A stretch of 64,000 nt of DNA from Torymus aiolomorphi (GCA_036365515.1 CM070874.1:111897235-111961234), one strand, 5' to 3'. Positions 33,777 through 48,179 are shown, counted from the first letter of the stretch. The notes: generated by a model not told the origin, from the letters alone. Numbers and translations are program-made.

Positions 33777-34780
33777 AAGAAGCTAAAAGTTCAAGTAACA
33801 CAGGTACGTAAAATTATTAATTTGTACTCAAAGAAAATACATATTAGATAATATATGTATAATAATATAAAATTTAATGTATTCTTGGATTAAATTTCCA
33901 AAAGCTGCATAAGTCATGACACAGACGTGCATGAAATTTTTGTACAATAAACTTCGGTGACGCTAAGAGAAAATTATTAAACATTAATTTACATGCAAAA
34001 ATTTTTTACAGTACATGTACAACTGTTAGTAAAACCGTCATGAAAGACCAATATTTCTAATACAGTTATTATTATTATTTAGATTCGTATATAGTTTATG
34101 ATTGAAAAGGCGCGAACGTTACTTTAAATTTTTAATATACTGGCAAGTTCAGGCGCGCTGCACGCGCTCTTCTTTTACCTTCAATTACATAATTAGTATT
34201 GAAATATTATGAATTTAAAATTTATTTTCCTTTTTAACATCCGCAAATTTATCCAATATTTTTTATTGAAACTTGGATTGCATTTATTTTAGTTTAAATA
34301 CAATACACAAATTTGGAGGTTAGTAATTTAACTGTAATCAGAACAGTATTCATAGTCCTTCATTTTTAACTACAGATAACATTTTAATACTTTTTTGTTA
34401 TACAAAACCAAATTTGAAGTCATTAATACTATTTATGACTTATATTTTTAGTTTAAATATTTCATAATTCCAAACTTTGTGGGTTTTATGTGAACCAATC
34501 AGCTAAGACCTTAAGCGAAAAACTAACGTCACCGTCAACCAAGCACGGGCTCCTTTTAAACAGACTTGTCCAATAGCAAAGGTTTTATTTCAGCTTCATA
34601 TTTCCGTCATAATTCTTTTAAGAGAGGATTATATATGGGAATTCTTATATACTATCGTAATGACTCGAGTGATATTAGTTTCAAGTATATACTTTTGTAT
34701 TTGCCACAATAATACTCGCAAGCTTTTATTTGTATAATATCGTCACGTAATAAAGACATTTATGTGCCTGAATCATTATA
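33777..34780. other. AT-rich spacer, nothing recognised
   Basis: No open frame, tandem array or strong hairpin seen. Turns A/C-rich near 34780-34850, ahead of the next island. Confidence 0.5.
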
Positions 34781-34849
34781 TATTACACATCGAAAATCCT
34801 ATCAAAAACATTAATAACCATAAGCCACTCCAAGAGATGTAGCACATAG

Positions 34850-35420
34850 ACAGCGTAAGAATCGAGCGCGAAAAAAGAGGGAGAAAATAGCAGAGCGCTC
34901 AGTACTTATAGTTTCTAATAAGGCATTCTGCAGCAGCGCCCGAGGATACATATGTACAGGGGAGAGAAGGCTCGGTGCGATGCGCGAGTGCAAAAATTAC
35001 GAGAGCGCCTAATAAGAAGCGAGGAGCGAGAGAGAGAGAGAGAGAGCACCGAGTCGATCTGTTCATCCGATTATGCTCCCGCCTGCGTTTTCCCTCCGAC
35101 TGCGCGCGTCTCTATCTCTGTCTTTTTCTTCCGCACGCTTGTTCTCCCCTTATACACGCATCTCGCGTGTTTCTTGTGCAACGATTTCTTACCTTGTCTA
35201 GCCTTTCCCCTCTCTCTCTCGAGTGAGTTTTCTCGCTTTCAAGGCGATGCGTATACGCGTGTATGGCTCTTTCCCTTATTTTTCCATACAAACTCGGTCC
35301 CGGGGCTTATTTATTCTTTCCTCCGTCTGCGCTGCGCGAGAGTATTATCATTACGCGTGAAGGAGTAACGAACGCAGTTTGTTAAGTGTTGAAGCCGTAG
35401 AGGGATTTTCTTTAAGCGCT
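34850..35420. other. GC island 12
   Basis: GA tract 35029-35046, CT tract 35209-35220 (GA left of CT, opposite to most islands). Right flank 35340-35430 is G/T-rich. Confidence 0.55.
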
Positions 35421-35429
35421 GGTTGTTTT

Positions 35430-36370
35430 GCAAGTTTAAGCGTTATTTAATGAAACTCTTGTTTTCATTCCCGTATATCTTTTCCAGATAAATTTTAAAC
35501 ATTTTCAAATTAACTGATTTTATTCATAAGTTAAGGTTATTTATTGCTTTATAATGGTGTAGTATAATTGTTATTAAATTGCGGTTACTGGAACTCGGAT
35601 TATTAATTAAAAATGTATTTTTAAATTAGATATAAAAATTTTTTGCAGAAAGTGCTATATCAAATGAATATTTAGATTTCTCTGTAATAAAAAAAAGTAG
35701 TAGCATATATTCTAATAAGAAAAACCGCCTGGTGTGATAAAACACTTGTCGAAGCACAAGTTCTCATACTCGATTGCGTTTATATAATTCTAAATCATAT
35801 ACCTAGATCTATAGACAACTTTGGATCACCTTACACAGCTGATATATTTTTGAAGTATTGAAGAAGATAATAAATGAATATTATATTCGCTTTATGAATT
35901 GAAAACATTGCAACGACTCTTTTACCACAAAGGCGCGATCTAATTTTGATGTCAAACACGGACAAGAATCAAACTAGCTTTATCCGACGTGCCATCTACC
36001 GGCCGAATCCGTACTTAAGTTCTGTAACAACATTATAATATATGCAAATTCATTTTTTAAATATTCAATTAATTTTCAGTTATATAATACCCTGCTAACC
36101 TTTTCATACAATACGATTAAAAACTTAGTATTTTTGGAAACATAATAATGCCTTTTCTTATAAACAATACAGCATTTAATATTACACGAAGAAAATTTTT
36201 CTATAAAAATTACCACATGACAGTTTGGTAAACCTGAAACACACGAAGCGGTTCGGAAAAATTATTATGACAGTCCGGTAAAATAAAATCCCCATAATTT
36301 TTACCAGACTGTCACGGTACTGTTTACGCAAAAATCGTCTCCGTGATATAATTCCAGAAAATAATCCATC
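35430..36370. other. AT-rich spacer with a small inverted repeat
   Basis: TGACAGTCCGGTAAAAT at about 36267 faces its near complement ending at about 36320, and a third related phrase (TGACAGTTTGGTAAA) occurs at 36218. Otherwise nothing recognised. Confidence 0.45.
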
Positions 36371-36379
36371 TCTCCAGAG

Positions 36380-36850
36380 ACCGTTTTTCTAAATTTCATA
36401 CCGGCTTTTCTCGTACTCCACTTACCTCGACTTCTCGGACCTCACCGTTCCCCTCGCGGCGCGCCTCCCTAGAACCCACCCGACATCCTTCCACCGCGTG
36501 CATGCATACATGCGAGCAGCAGCTCGCACTTCGGCATTTGGAGCAGCCCTAATTAACCGGCGGCTCGTCCCATTCTATGCAACTCGCCTCGAAGAAGATA
36601 AAACTCGCGTACATATACACATACGTACATATCCCCTCCTCGAGACATGTAGCGCGCGTGCACATACGCTTTTACAGCCGCTCGCCGCTCATAAAGGTGT
36701 ATACGTAGTACACGCATATACGTATATATGTATATATATATGTGAAGGGTCGATCTTGCAGACTAGAGTAATTGCGCCGGCGCCGGCGCGGCTATCGTCG
36801 TTTGGATCTTTATGGCAGGGTTTGATTAATTTTTAATGCGCGAGCTTGCG
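36380..36850. other. GC island 13
   Basis: TA/CG-rich alternation (ATACGTATATATG at 36717) and GCGCCGGCGCCGGCGCG near 36775. Left flank 36410-36490 is C-rich; right flank 36850-36910 is G-rich. The following AT-rich spacer to 37900 shows no feature. Confidence 0.58.
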
Positions 36851-37979
36851 AATGGCTTTATTAATATCTGGTGTGCAGAGTGGAAAGGGAGCTGCGGAGA
36901 TGCGAAGGTAGTACAAGATGTTCGAAATAATGAATGATAAAGAGGATTAGAAAAAAGAGCAATGAGATGAATGATCGTGAAAAAAGTGTGATTACATTAA
37001 TATGTTAAGTTGTAAGTACGCGACTCCGCTGTATGAATGTTTCTTTTCTGCATAATTAAATGCGATTATTATGAACGACATAATATGTATAGGATTTAAT
37101 TATAATTGCTATAATTAAAAATTATTTAGATCCAAACATTTTAATTTTTTTAATTTTCGGAAAATTTTGTAAACTAATTCTGCTGTCTTTTTCATAAAAT
37201 TAACTTTTAATTCTAATAAATTATATTTGCAAAATTAAATTAATTATTCTTATTGCATTTTATAAACGAAACCCGGTAATGTAACATTTCAAATAGTTTA
37301 TTTAAACAAAAAGAAAACTTTATTTTTAAGAATATAAAGTGTACTGTCTTAAAACCCATTGTTGATCATAATTTTCTTGTTACCTGCAAAGCTCGCGACG
37401 TTTATCAGAATGAGCGCTAATCTACAGAGAAATTAGCAGTACCGGTCAAACGTAGCATATCTCATTTCTAGGCCCCGTACGCGAGTTATGACGCAATTGA
37501 GAATGTCTCGTAGGAAAAAAAAGAAGGAACAGATAAACAGACAGTTTCTGATAAACAAAAAGTAGATGAATAGGTAAGGAATAACAAATTACAAATGACT
37601 AAAAATTTAAAAAATATGTGTAACTATTAACGGTAAAACGAACAAACGTAAGAACGAGATATGGGAAAAGAATAAATAAATGTACATAGTAAAAGAAATA
37701 AAAAGAAAATTTGTTAAGTTTGAGATAAGTGTTTCGGCCCGTAAGAGTGGTTCCATTACATAATCGTATTATTAAGTGGCAATGCAATTGTTAAGTATTA
37801 GCGCAGCTTGTTAATTGCAAAAACATTAGCTGTATTTAAAGAAATCAATCTGTTAAAAGTCAAAATAAACATTTGTAATCTTGAATATAAGAAAAAAGAA
37901 TATATACTTCAAAGGGAAAATTTCATCATATCCGAGAATAGCACAAGTTTTCCCCGATCATAACAAAGAAGAGCACCCT

Positions 37980-38690
37980 CAATGCGCAAAATTACGGCCC
38001 GCGTAAACTCCTCCGTCAACCACTCGGCTTACGCACACATCATTTACATCTCTTACGTCCACTTTTCGTGGAAAGGAAGGCGGGAGCGGAGGGGATAAAA
38101 AGACGAGACACGCGCAAAAGAAGCCTGTGGGAGAAAAGACAGAAATAAAGCGCGGCAGACAGAAAAAAACACCGGCGAAGAGAGTTCGCTCTCCTCTCTC
38201 ACTCTCTCGCGCCGTGTGCGATCGACATCGGAGCAGCGGAGAACAATGGAGGCGCGAGCCCGCGTATATACCCACACACCTCGTTTTACGTAAACAAATT
38301 TTCGAGGACTCTTTAGTCCGCTCTTGCCTCGATTAACGATAATTATTGCGTTCACCTGCTCAAGCGAGCGAGCGCGTTTTTTTTTTATCACCGCGACGAC
38401 CAATTTTCCCGGCCGCGGCGCGTATAACATAAATATTCAGCGGCTGACCGCCACGACGGCGACGCTGCTCTAAATTCTTATCAGCGGGCTCTTCGAGGAA
38501 AAGCGAATAATTAACGAGCTGCTGCTGCTGTGTTGCCGATGCTACTGCTGGCCGTGTGTGAATGATGTTTTTTTCTGGATTACTTGTTACGTCTTTGGGA
38601 GACGGACGAAGGTTGCGATGATAGAGGGGTTGTGCTACCGTCGTGGATGAAGGGCGAATCGGGTGGGATGAACCAATTTTTAATTAACTT
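37980..38690. other. GC island 14
   Basis: Left flank CCTCCGTCAACCACTCGG (38011); right flank 38560-38680 is strongly G/T-rich with GAGGGGTTGTG. Long purine runs on the left third. 38700-39870 is an AT-rich spacer without recognised content. Confidence 0.6.
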
Positions 38691-39879
38691 GGAGAGAAAT
38701 TAATAAATCGATTTTTTTGTAATATTTTATACTTATGTACATGTATTATCGTTTTCCTGATAATGTTTTTATTTGAAAAGTATTTTGTTGGTAAATAACA
38801 TATAATGACGCTAAGAAGTTATAGATATAAAAAACATGTTGAACGTAAGTGGATTCTTGTATGGAAATAAGCTTATACCTATGAGTGTCATAAGATATCA
38901 TAAATTAATTTTAATTTAAAGGTATTAAATACCTAATTCCGTCTCAACATGCACATAGAATTCTAAATTCTATGAATATTTTGGAGATCTTAAGATATGA
39001 AAGAAACTATATTGATGATGTTTTGTAATCAATTTTTAATAAAAACAAATTATATTACGGAAATATAGCACTGGGTTTGTCACATACAGACAGCAATACT
39101 TGTTTTATTTGATTTTTTATCGATCAACAACAATCAAGTTTTATCAAAACTTGAATAATTATACAATTTAAATATTTATATTATTAACTATAAATAAGGA
39201 AGAATTTGACTGATTCTATCAGTTTCCCCTTTCTCACTGCTAATCACCAAATGAAAGTTAAATTCTGTATTCAATTCAACGAGCCAGATCGTTAATTTTA
39301 AATATTATAATTTGCACTTTTACCTCAATGGTTTAAAAAGTCCCAAAATAACTTTGTTGCCTGAGTCAAAGCCACAATAACATTTTCAGCATACACATGT
39401 AAAAAGAATCCTACAAGAACATATATATTTAATCGTTTTTGTTAAAATGTAGTTGCTTTACGATGTAAGCGTTTATTGTTTATAACGAATTTTCAATAAG
39501 TATATTGGAGGATTCCTTCGTTATCGTTTTGTTAATGTGATTGTATATCTTGAGACACAGCCCACTTAGAAGAAAATTCATATTTTGGGTACCTCAGATC
39601 TAATAATGTAAGTGATAATATACGTTAAAAAAGAAGTAGTTTGTAAAACAGAAAAAAATTTTAAATTTACCCAAAATTATAATCTCATGCATATATGCAG
39701 ATATTGTTCACTCAAGAATAACTTTCAAAGTCTCTGAAAGTGTTTAGTTTTCATTCTTTATCATTGTACAAATATGTATATTTTCTTCCTCAAACAACTA
39801 TCTAAAAATCCACCGACGAAAACTTCTCCAACAATTAATCTACAAAGAACAAATTCTGCACCCAAGTCGTCACCCTTTC

Positions 39880-40440
39880 ACCCACTCATTCCATTCCACC
39901 GCCGCCACTCTCAAAATCACATCCTCCACCTTGCCGCTACCAGCCCCAACAACACCTCACACAGAGATCAACGTTCTACAATCCCTATACCAGCAGCGTC
40001 GACTTTTACGCGCTCGCGCGCCAGATGAGAAATTTCCCGCCTTTTCGGAACACTGTGCTCGCACCATAAGCGGGCACACATGTACCTATATACGCACCGC
40101 CAGCGTCGCCACAGCAGGTGGCACACACGCGCGCAGGTGCTGATGATACGCGGATACAGCCGCGTTTTCTCTCCCGTATGCGTCGTCGCGGCTCGAGTAC
40201 GTTACGCTGTATCGGACGCGCGTGTGCTGGATGCGCGAGTAGTCTAAGCGCATGTACTCAGACCTTATTTTCTCCTAAGTATGTTGTGTGTGGGAGGGGT
40301 TCGCGTACATGTTTCTCTGAAGTTTTTGCGGCGATAAACGGTGAGAGGAGGATGGTTATACTTTGAATGGGATAGTGAGGTGAGTTGTCAGTTGGATTGT
40401 TTGAGTGATTGCTGGCAGAAGATGTTTTCGTTCTGTTAAA
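39880..40440. other. GC island 15
   Basis: One of the clearest switches: 39830-39980 is dominated by A and C, 40270-40440 by G and T (GTGGGAGGGGTT). Confidence 0.65.
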
Positions 40441-40920
40441 GGTGATTTAGGTGGTTTTAATAAAACATACTAAACTCGTGGAGATTTGGTACAAGAGGTG
40501 CATTGCTTAATTTATTAATACTACTTTATAAAAAAAAAGTATTCCAAAACAAACTTTAGTTGATCTGTTTACTACATTAGGCATTAACGCGAGTTGATGT
40601 TACGAACAAAAACGCTTTCAACTAATGTTTCCTTAACGGCGTATTATTTATCCGTTTACTTATTTAATTTTTTTACATAATTTTGACTTTTGTATATATC
40701 TAATTCGTGTAAATATTTGACTCCTTATATATATTTAATCAACCTACGTATGACTGACTATTCCTAGTCTATAATGTATTGACAGTTAAGTTAATTTTAA
40801 TGTCTACTACCGTATCGACTAAGCGGCTATGCAAATTTTGTAATACTTTTAATCTCGATGCTAATGCTGAAATATATGTACACCTTCTGTATCTTTTTAA
40901 GCAGAGACCTAGAATAAAGT

Positions 40921-40921
40921 T

Positions 40922-40972
<51 letters not shown>
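40921..40972. repeat. (ATA)n microsatellite
   Basis: About 17 perfect AAT/ATA units in an AT-rich spacer; gives only a poly-Ile frame. Confidence 0.9.
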
Positions 40973-40978
<6 letters not shown>

Positions 40979-41379
40979 ATTTAGGTATTACATTTGAATT
41001 CTAGATTAAAAATAATACATTAATTTTTCTTTAAAAAAAAAAATATTTGAAATTTACAGATTTTCAATTTTGACTAGATGTGCGACACTGGTCCATCACA
41101 ATATTTTTTACCTTTACCTTTAAATCTCCCGATTCTCTCTTTCTATACGAATGTCATTTTTATCACATTTCTTTTACGGGCATTTAAAAATGCAGTTCGC
41201 AAATATAAAATATCGTTCATCGTTAAATTCTTACGCAAGGCATTTAAACAGCTCCACAAAACGAAAATCTCTTTATCTGAAATCGACGAGTAAATATTAT
41301 GCAAAACACCCACACGCAGATCACTCAACAAAGAAATTTGCAAGCTACCTGAGGCTATATAAGGCTACCCCCTTACAAA

Positions 41380-41581
41380 ACCTTTTACGTCCTCTCCGTT
41401 CTCTCCTTCTCCCTCTCTCTCTCTCTCTCTCTCTCTTCGACGATTCCCTCATCCATTAAAAAAATTAAACAGAACACACGAACCCACTCTCCGCGTACTC
41501 TGCTCCCCCCGCACGCTCGCATTATATATCTATACGCGTAGGTTATACGCACGTATATACACTCTCTTTCTCCCGCCCTTT

Positions 41582-41612
<31 letters not shown>

Positions 41613-42330
41613 CCACACGTGTTTTCGCCCTTTCGCGTCGCCCGTTCTCTCTCTCTTCCAACGGCCAGCTATCTCCGGCTCTTTATCTCTCTCCCTCTCT
41701 CTCTTTCTCTCTCACCTCGTGCGCGCACCGCAGCGGCGAGTAGGGGACAGACCGACAGAGATAAACAGCACTTCCGGACTGTTAACGCGCACGAGCGAGA
41801 AAGAGAGAGAGAGAAAGAGAGGGAGAGCGAGTGGGGGAGCGGCGAACGTGTAATAACGAGAGAAATAAAAGGCGAGAGCTGCTGCCGCCGCCACGGCGCG
41901 GCTGACGGGGGGAGTAGAAAATGAGAGGAAAAAGGGGAAGAGAGATAGAGCGCGCTCGCGCGGAGAGCTAAAAATACAGAAAAAGGGGAAGGGAGAAAGA
42001 GTATATACGCTGCCAAGGTCCGTGTGTATGTACACGTATACCTATCTGTGAGCCCGCAGGAGAGAGTCACACCTGAGCGCTCACGCTTCCTCTCATCCGC
42101 CGTGCTCGCAGCTCTCTGCGGCTCTCTGTTTCTCTCTCCTCCCCCGGGTGTGCGTTATATACGCGCCGCTTTTTTTTACGACGCGCGCACGAAAAAAGGG
42201 AGAGAGAGGAGGAGGAGGGAGGGACACGCGCAAGCGCGCGGGCGGAACGCTCGTGCAGCCGTTTTCGCGCAGAACTGTCCGACGAATCGCTCGTGCGTGT
42301 GCGCGTGTGTGTGAATTTTCGTTAGGACCT
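41380..42330. other. GC island 16
   Basis: CT tracts at 41410-41436, 41586-41611 and 41690-41712 lie left of GA tracts at 41800-41825 and 42197-42212. The purine/pyrimidine strand switch lies near 41750. Confidence 0.62.
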
Positions 42331-42644
42331 CCTTTTTGGAGCTGTCGCTCTCTTGAGCGGAGTTGTATAGAGGAGAAGAATGAGATTTAGGGTGCTGGAG
42401 AAGCCGTATAATGGAATGAAAATGCGTAATTAAGTTCAATTAAATGCAAATGAGGGAAGGATTATGCGAATAATGAATATAATGTGGTGTGCTTAAAAAG
42501 ATAAGTTAGTGGAGTTTTTTTTAAAGCATGTTTATTTATGCTTTGTTTTTAAAGCTAAAGACGTTTATCGTTATTATTCTTTCGAACTGTCTCGATGATT
42601 TTTATAAACTTATTGTCAATTTTTGTTATTTATTTTATGTAAGT

Positions 42645-42928
42645 CACTGAGAAAAAAAAGATTAGTTAAAATTATTAATAGTTTTGTACAAAATTACCAT
42701 ATTCGTAAAGCCACCACGCAGCTGTAAAAACCCAAAAAATTATCATACTTTACAGTAAAGTTTACAATGCAGTATAGTATAAATTTTCCTATATTTCTAG
42801 CAAATTTTTCTCATAAAGTATGGTAATCATTTGGATTTTTACAGTCTGCGGTGGCTTTACGAGACAGCATTGTAATTTTTACAAAACTTTTAATCATTTT
42901 TACTAATTTTTTTTCTAAGTAATATAAT
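42645..42928. repeat. ~280-bp fold-back element
   Basis: CGTAAAGCCACC at 42705 faces GGTGGCTTTACG at about 42850-42862. Pairing extends outwards through the TTTTGTA(C)AAAATTAC words to about 42645 and 42925 and inwards through TGTAAAAA(C/T)CCAAA. No coding capacity. Confidence 0.7.
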
Positions 42929-43139
42929 ATTGAAGATGATAAGATTTTTACATCGACAAGATTAAGTCCATTTTATTTGTAATAACATAACAACGAATAA
43001 AAAAATCTGCATATAATATAGAAAAGATAAAAGCTCCAAAACCGTCATCTTAATTTTCACTATAAATGATACTCCCAAAAACTTCAGAATACTTTACAGT
43101 ACTTATAACCACAAGAAAGTTTACATTATAATACTCGCA

Positions 43140-44190
43140 TTCTCATCCGCCTTGCATTATCCAGCACCACCTATACCCGCCGCATCAGCTCGAAACCTAA
43201 TTAATATACGTAGATTCCGCCCCCTCGACTTTCCCTCACCTTCGCCGAAGCAGCACCGCTACATAGCGACCAATTTACAAGACATTTCAACCATCTGCGC
43301 GCTCCGTAATCGAGATCCCGCGATAACAATTGCCGCATTATAGCGCCCGCGCGCTCCAGAGAGAGTCATACTTAGACACAAGGGGCGCAATTAAACGCTC
43401 TCGCCTAGAGAGGAGAAAGAAAAAAGAGACCGCCTCTCTCTCCGAGAATCGAGCCTCCGCCAGATGCTGCGAGTATATATATATATATAAGTACGCGAGA
43501 CCGCGCACCTACGATTATCCTTACTTATACTCGCGCGGCATTATAATGCAATATACATCCCACGCGGTTCTCCTTATAATCAGCGCCCAAGTGCGCAACT
43601 ACGCGTGCACGCACCGGCCACGGCTCTTTCTCTCTCTCTCTTTATCTCTCTCTCTCTCTCTCTCTACGTAGATATTACAAAAAGTTTTGTACGTGTATAC
43701 GCACACAGCCGCGTGGATATATTAAAGAACTCGTGTGACCGGCTGGCGCAATCGCGGCGGCATCCGTGAGAGAAACCGAGATTCCATAAAGACCACCGCT
43801 TCTCTTCTCTTCTTCTCATCCGCGGCGCGGAGAAGAGAATAAAAATGAAAATCCCCCCGTTCTCGCTCGCTCCTTCTGTCTCGCGCGCGGTCTTTTCTTT
43901 GCGCATTGTTGCGATCCTCAGTGTATAGTGCAGCAATCGTCGCGCATATATATATATATATACGCACGCGAAGGTCCGAGAGGAGTGAGTATTCGCCGAC
44001 AATGGGACGCACGAGAGAGAGAACGCGATGGCGTCACGATGATGGTGGGTTGCCGGAGCTAGAAGAGGTTGGTAAAATGTCGAAGACTTGTATAGAGCTG
44101 AATGCGGTGAGATGTTGTCGATGGCGAAAAATGTCTTTGTTGAGATGGGACTGTGGATTGTGTAATATGATGGTGAAGTATGTGATGTGG
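43140..44190. other. GC island 17
   Basis: TA tracts at 43474-43488 and 43946-43962, CT tracts at 43629-43665. Left edge CCAGCACCACCTATACCCGC; right edge 44000-44180 G-rich (GATGGTGGGTTGCCGG). Confidence 0.62.
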
Positions 44191-44250
44191 GAATCAAGAG
44201 TAGAGATTTAAATTGACTGTATGCCGCATATAAAAAGTTTTGAACGGTAG

Positions 44251-44712
44251 TAGGGTGACTTCACCATTATCCGAACAGTCACCAGTTAACGAACATTTTC
44301 TTTAAATATATGAAAATATCTAGCTTTCTATGTATTGTTTATCTAATATGACGATAATTTTCGAATCTTTTAAAATTTTTACTTCACTTTACATAAAGAT
44401 TTTGCATAAAAGAAATTATCTTCTTAAAAATAAAATCATAAAATCACTGCTATTGAGTGTTTGTTCACTGGCGAAACGTATTTAGATACTAAGATCGCAT
44501 TTACTGGTTTTTAGGAGATATTTACAGATTTCTTTCAAACAAAATTTCTACTTTTATTCTTTATCTATAAAATTTTGTCACTGACTTAAAGTTTGAAGAT
44601 TTAAAAATACTAATTAAAAAGATTTTTGCTTTTAATCCATTTTTAATTCTCTTAACTAAATAAAAAAAATTGAAATTTCCTTATTCGTTCATTCACTGGT
44701 GAAGTCACCCTA
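44251..44712. mobile_element. 462-bp MITE with perfect 16-bp inverted ends
   Basis: TAGGGTGACTTCACCA at 44251-44266 is exactly complementary to 44697-44712. Interior AT-rich, non-coding, with a further TTCACTGG(C/T) word near 44465. If the terminal TA is a target duplication, the element would fit a Tc1/mariner-type non-autonomous element. Confidence 0.82.
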
Positions 44713-44989
44713 CATAAAATCATCATTTAATACGCTGAATTTCTTCAATAAAATCTAAACAACAAGTAACAAATATTTGCGAAACCTTATATATAGCTGC
44801 TACCTCACTCTACTTACAATTCACAAGCCGTGTCGTAAAAAATATACCACCGCACGCGGTATAATGAATTAATTCACGCAGCACACTTTATCTCTGTCTC
44901 TCCGCAGCATCGTGTATAGTTTTAATTGCTCTCCTCTTTCTCTCACACACATATACATCCTCAATTAATAAACCTTTATTAAATGAGAA

Positions 44990-45720
44990 TCAAGAGCACT
45001 CGGCTGATCTTTCTGCTTCGCCCGCGAGATTATCAGCGCTCATTTAAGAGAAAAGCGCAGTCTCATCTCACGACATTATAAGAATCCTCTCCTTCCGCTG
45101 CCACACTTATATATACCTTCTCTATACATACATCCTATATATACACCACAGCAGCAGCATCAGTGTAGTTCCCTTGTCTAATCCTTCAACCAATTCAATG
45201 GAATCTCGCCGCGCGTCTTCCCAAGACAAAAAGCGCAGATTTTCATCTCCATTGATTTTCTTACCATGAACTTTACTTCCTCGGGGGCACCGAAGAATTG
45301 CATACCCGCTGCGCGCTCACGCGATGATTCCACGTATATGAGCAGCGCGCCTTCAATCGGCCTGAAATGTGGAACAGCGGTGCGTGTATGGTTGAAGAAA
45401 AAAAGAATCCGGAGGGAGTAGCCCCGCGTGCGCACGCCTGTGTAGGACCAAACCGCAGGAAACGCCGGCCTCGACACATCCTCTTCCGACCGACTTTATA
45501 CGTGATTTCGTGCGTGCGCGCGGCGGCTTTCTCGATTTGATTGTCGCGCCGGTAGCAGCGCACGCGGTGAAATTCCAGATGGATATGAGCGTGAGCAGAC
45601 ACAGAGTATAAATTAATATCTTGAGGGCTGCTGAAGAATGTAGTGGATTAATGGGACTGGAGGTCTGTAATTTTGTCGAGATATCGTTGGTAGCTGGAGG
45701 TGTAATTATGGTGCTTCTAG
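44990..45720. other. GC island 18
   Basis: Left flank (44800-44960, 45100-45160) is A/C/T-rich with CACACAC; right flank 45600-45750 is G/T-rich (GGTGTAATTATGGTGC). Open frames on the minus strand at 45273-45602 show no domain. Confidence 0.52.
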
Positions 45721-46799
45721 GTTTTGTGTGTCGTTGGGTTTTGGTATAATGAATGTTTGGTGTTTTCTTTTTTATTATATAATGTGACTGGATTTGAAGG
45801 AGTTAACTTTCTCAAGTTTTACAAAGTATGGTAACGCCGTGTATTCGATATTGTCTGTATTTTATAAGAAATTCAACGAAGAATACGTATGGCATGATTG
45901 ATACATAAAATATTCATAATATGTAACATTTCTATCGTACTTCAATCTCGTCTATACTTAAATTTTTCAATTCTTCGATAATCAAAGTATAACAGTAATA
46001 CAATAACATTTCTAAAGCTTATATCAATTTTTAAGTATCTTTTTTTTTAAATTCATTTTTATTCGCTTTGCAGGACAGAATTCATGACAGCACGTCGTGA
46101 TTTATTTGATGACAGCATGCATATATAACAGCAGGCAGTTTCGATCCGTTACAATGCTTTACCGGTCCACTTTCGAGACTCTCGGAGACGAATTTATCGC
46201 TACGACACACAGAAGATGCGACGCTCCGTTTACCATCGGCGTGGTTATTATTTTTCTTTCCTCCTCTTTTTTTCTTTTTTCTTCAACGGTCCCGAGAATT
46301 TATGGAATGTAACGCCGACGCGCGAGGAGCGCAAGACGATTTTAGAGGACCTCTGGGTACCATTATTATCGGGATAACTTGAGCATAAAATTCATATTGT
46401 CATCCTCTCTCTCTCGCTCTCTCTCCCTCTCTCTCTACCTCCTGAGTCTGTGTGTATGATTTAAAAATAATTTTACAGCGATTAGTACGAATATTAGTGT
46501 TATAATATTGCTTTCAAAAGATTTTATTATCAAATTAAAATTTTTAATACATAAATCCATTTTCAGTTTCTTATATATCATATATTTTCCGACTGATTTT
46601 CATTAATCCAAAATAAACGAAGCAGTATGTTGAGTAAATTAATATACCCCTACATTTACTGCTGGCATTTTTAGAAACAATGCAAAATTAATAAACCCCC
46701 CATCATACTGAGCACAATCAAATCAGCCCATTAAAGGAACCAATTCGACGATACATCATAGTCAAGCTACGACAGCTCCACGCCCAACATCACATCTCT

Positions 46800-47520
46800 C
46801 TCGTGCACCTAAAAATCCATCACACACATCCTTCCACATAGAGACACTCGAACAATTCGCCTATTACACGCGCGAACAAAGCCCCGCCGCCGCCGCGCTG
46901 AAGGTCCAATTAACGGGAGCAGCAGACTAAAGGATCACTCCTTATAACATCCATAGACACTCTGATCCCCGACTCAACCTACCGTATACACACACATCCA
47001 CCGGCCTAAGGAAGAGAGCAGCAGAAGAGACGACGACGACGCGTATATACATATCCCCTCCTCCCGGAGGTAATTCTCTTTAATCGAAGGAGGATGTGGA
47101 GTCGGTTAAACCGAAGTCCAGTCAGTCTCTCTCTCTCCTCGCTGTACATATATCTATACGAGGGAGGGAGAGAGAGAGACCGTCAGCTGCCCGGATGTCT
47201 CCTCCATCTGTGTGCGTATATATACGCGCGCCTCTCTCGCGTTGCACTCGGGGGCACCCATGTGAGACGCCTCCTCTCCTGTCCGTCTCTCGTATACGTG
47301 TATAGGGTACGTGTGCGTGCAGCTCAGGTGGACCCTCGCAAGTAGGAGAGACAGACAGACAGACACACACGTGTGCATTTATATACTGCGAGGGCTGTTT
47401 GTAGCTACAATCGTTGACTTTCTCTCTATATACGCGAGAGCGCGTACGCGTGCCAAGCGTTAGTTCCTTCTCTCCTTCATTCCCTCTCTGCCTCTGTTCG
47501 TTAGACGTTCTTAAGTCTTC
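46800..47520. other. GC island 19
   Basis: GACGAC run at 47030, CT at 47128-47140, GA at 47168-47180, GACA repeats at 47350-47370. Left flank CCACGCCCAACATCACA (46779). Confidence 0.55.
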
Positions 47521-48179
47521 TCCGCGATATCTTGACCTCTGTGTCTTGTACTTGGCGGATGGATGGAGTATATATCCTTCTATAGTAAAGGCTGCGTGGT
47601 ATTTTAACGACGATAGTAAACCTAGTTTTGAGATAAATATAAGAAACACAAGAAACATTGAAGAAATTTGCAACAAAGTTAGGCTCGAGACGCTGTTTCG
47701 AGTGAGGAGAGACGCGAATTGTTTCCGTAAATAAAAAAAAAAAAAGACGAATAATTTGATAACTTTGTAAGTGCGGTTTCGTTTTCGTCTGCAATAAAGA
47801 ACCGCCAATTGACTACATGCAAACATTAAATTGAGTATCCGCACGCAACGCTTTATATGTACGTGCATGTAGTAGACGCGATCGGTGTAGTGCAAACACA
47901 TGTTGTGTGTATCAATAAAATTACAGTTTCAGACTCAATTTACACCAGATTGATTTTCTTGCTATTATACGTGGTGAGGATAATTTGTAATGTAACAGTA
48001 AAAAAAAGTTTATCAATTTTTTAAATGATTGATATTTCCTAATAATGCCTATATTACTGATCAAATTATTTAAACTTCAAAAAATAATATATTTGTTATA
48101 ACAATTAGCTAATTCACAGTTTCCACATAAACCATTATACAAACTGTTTTACGCAAACCTTCGTTACCTCAAACTTTGT

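Noticed and set aside
42235..42300. Similarity to the transposon end (GCCGTTTTCGCGCAGAA)
   Set aside because: Only about 17 bases match the block inside the 27746-30649 element ends, with no flanking match; probably chance in GC-rich DNA.
47122..47901. 259-residue minus-strand frame
   Set aside because: Low-complexity start, Arg/Thr-rich island sequence and no recognisable domain; chance open frame in a GC island.
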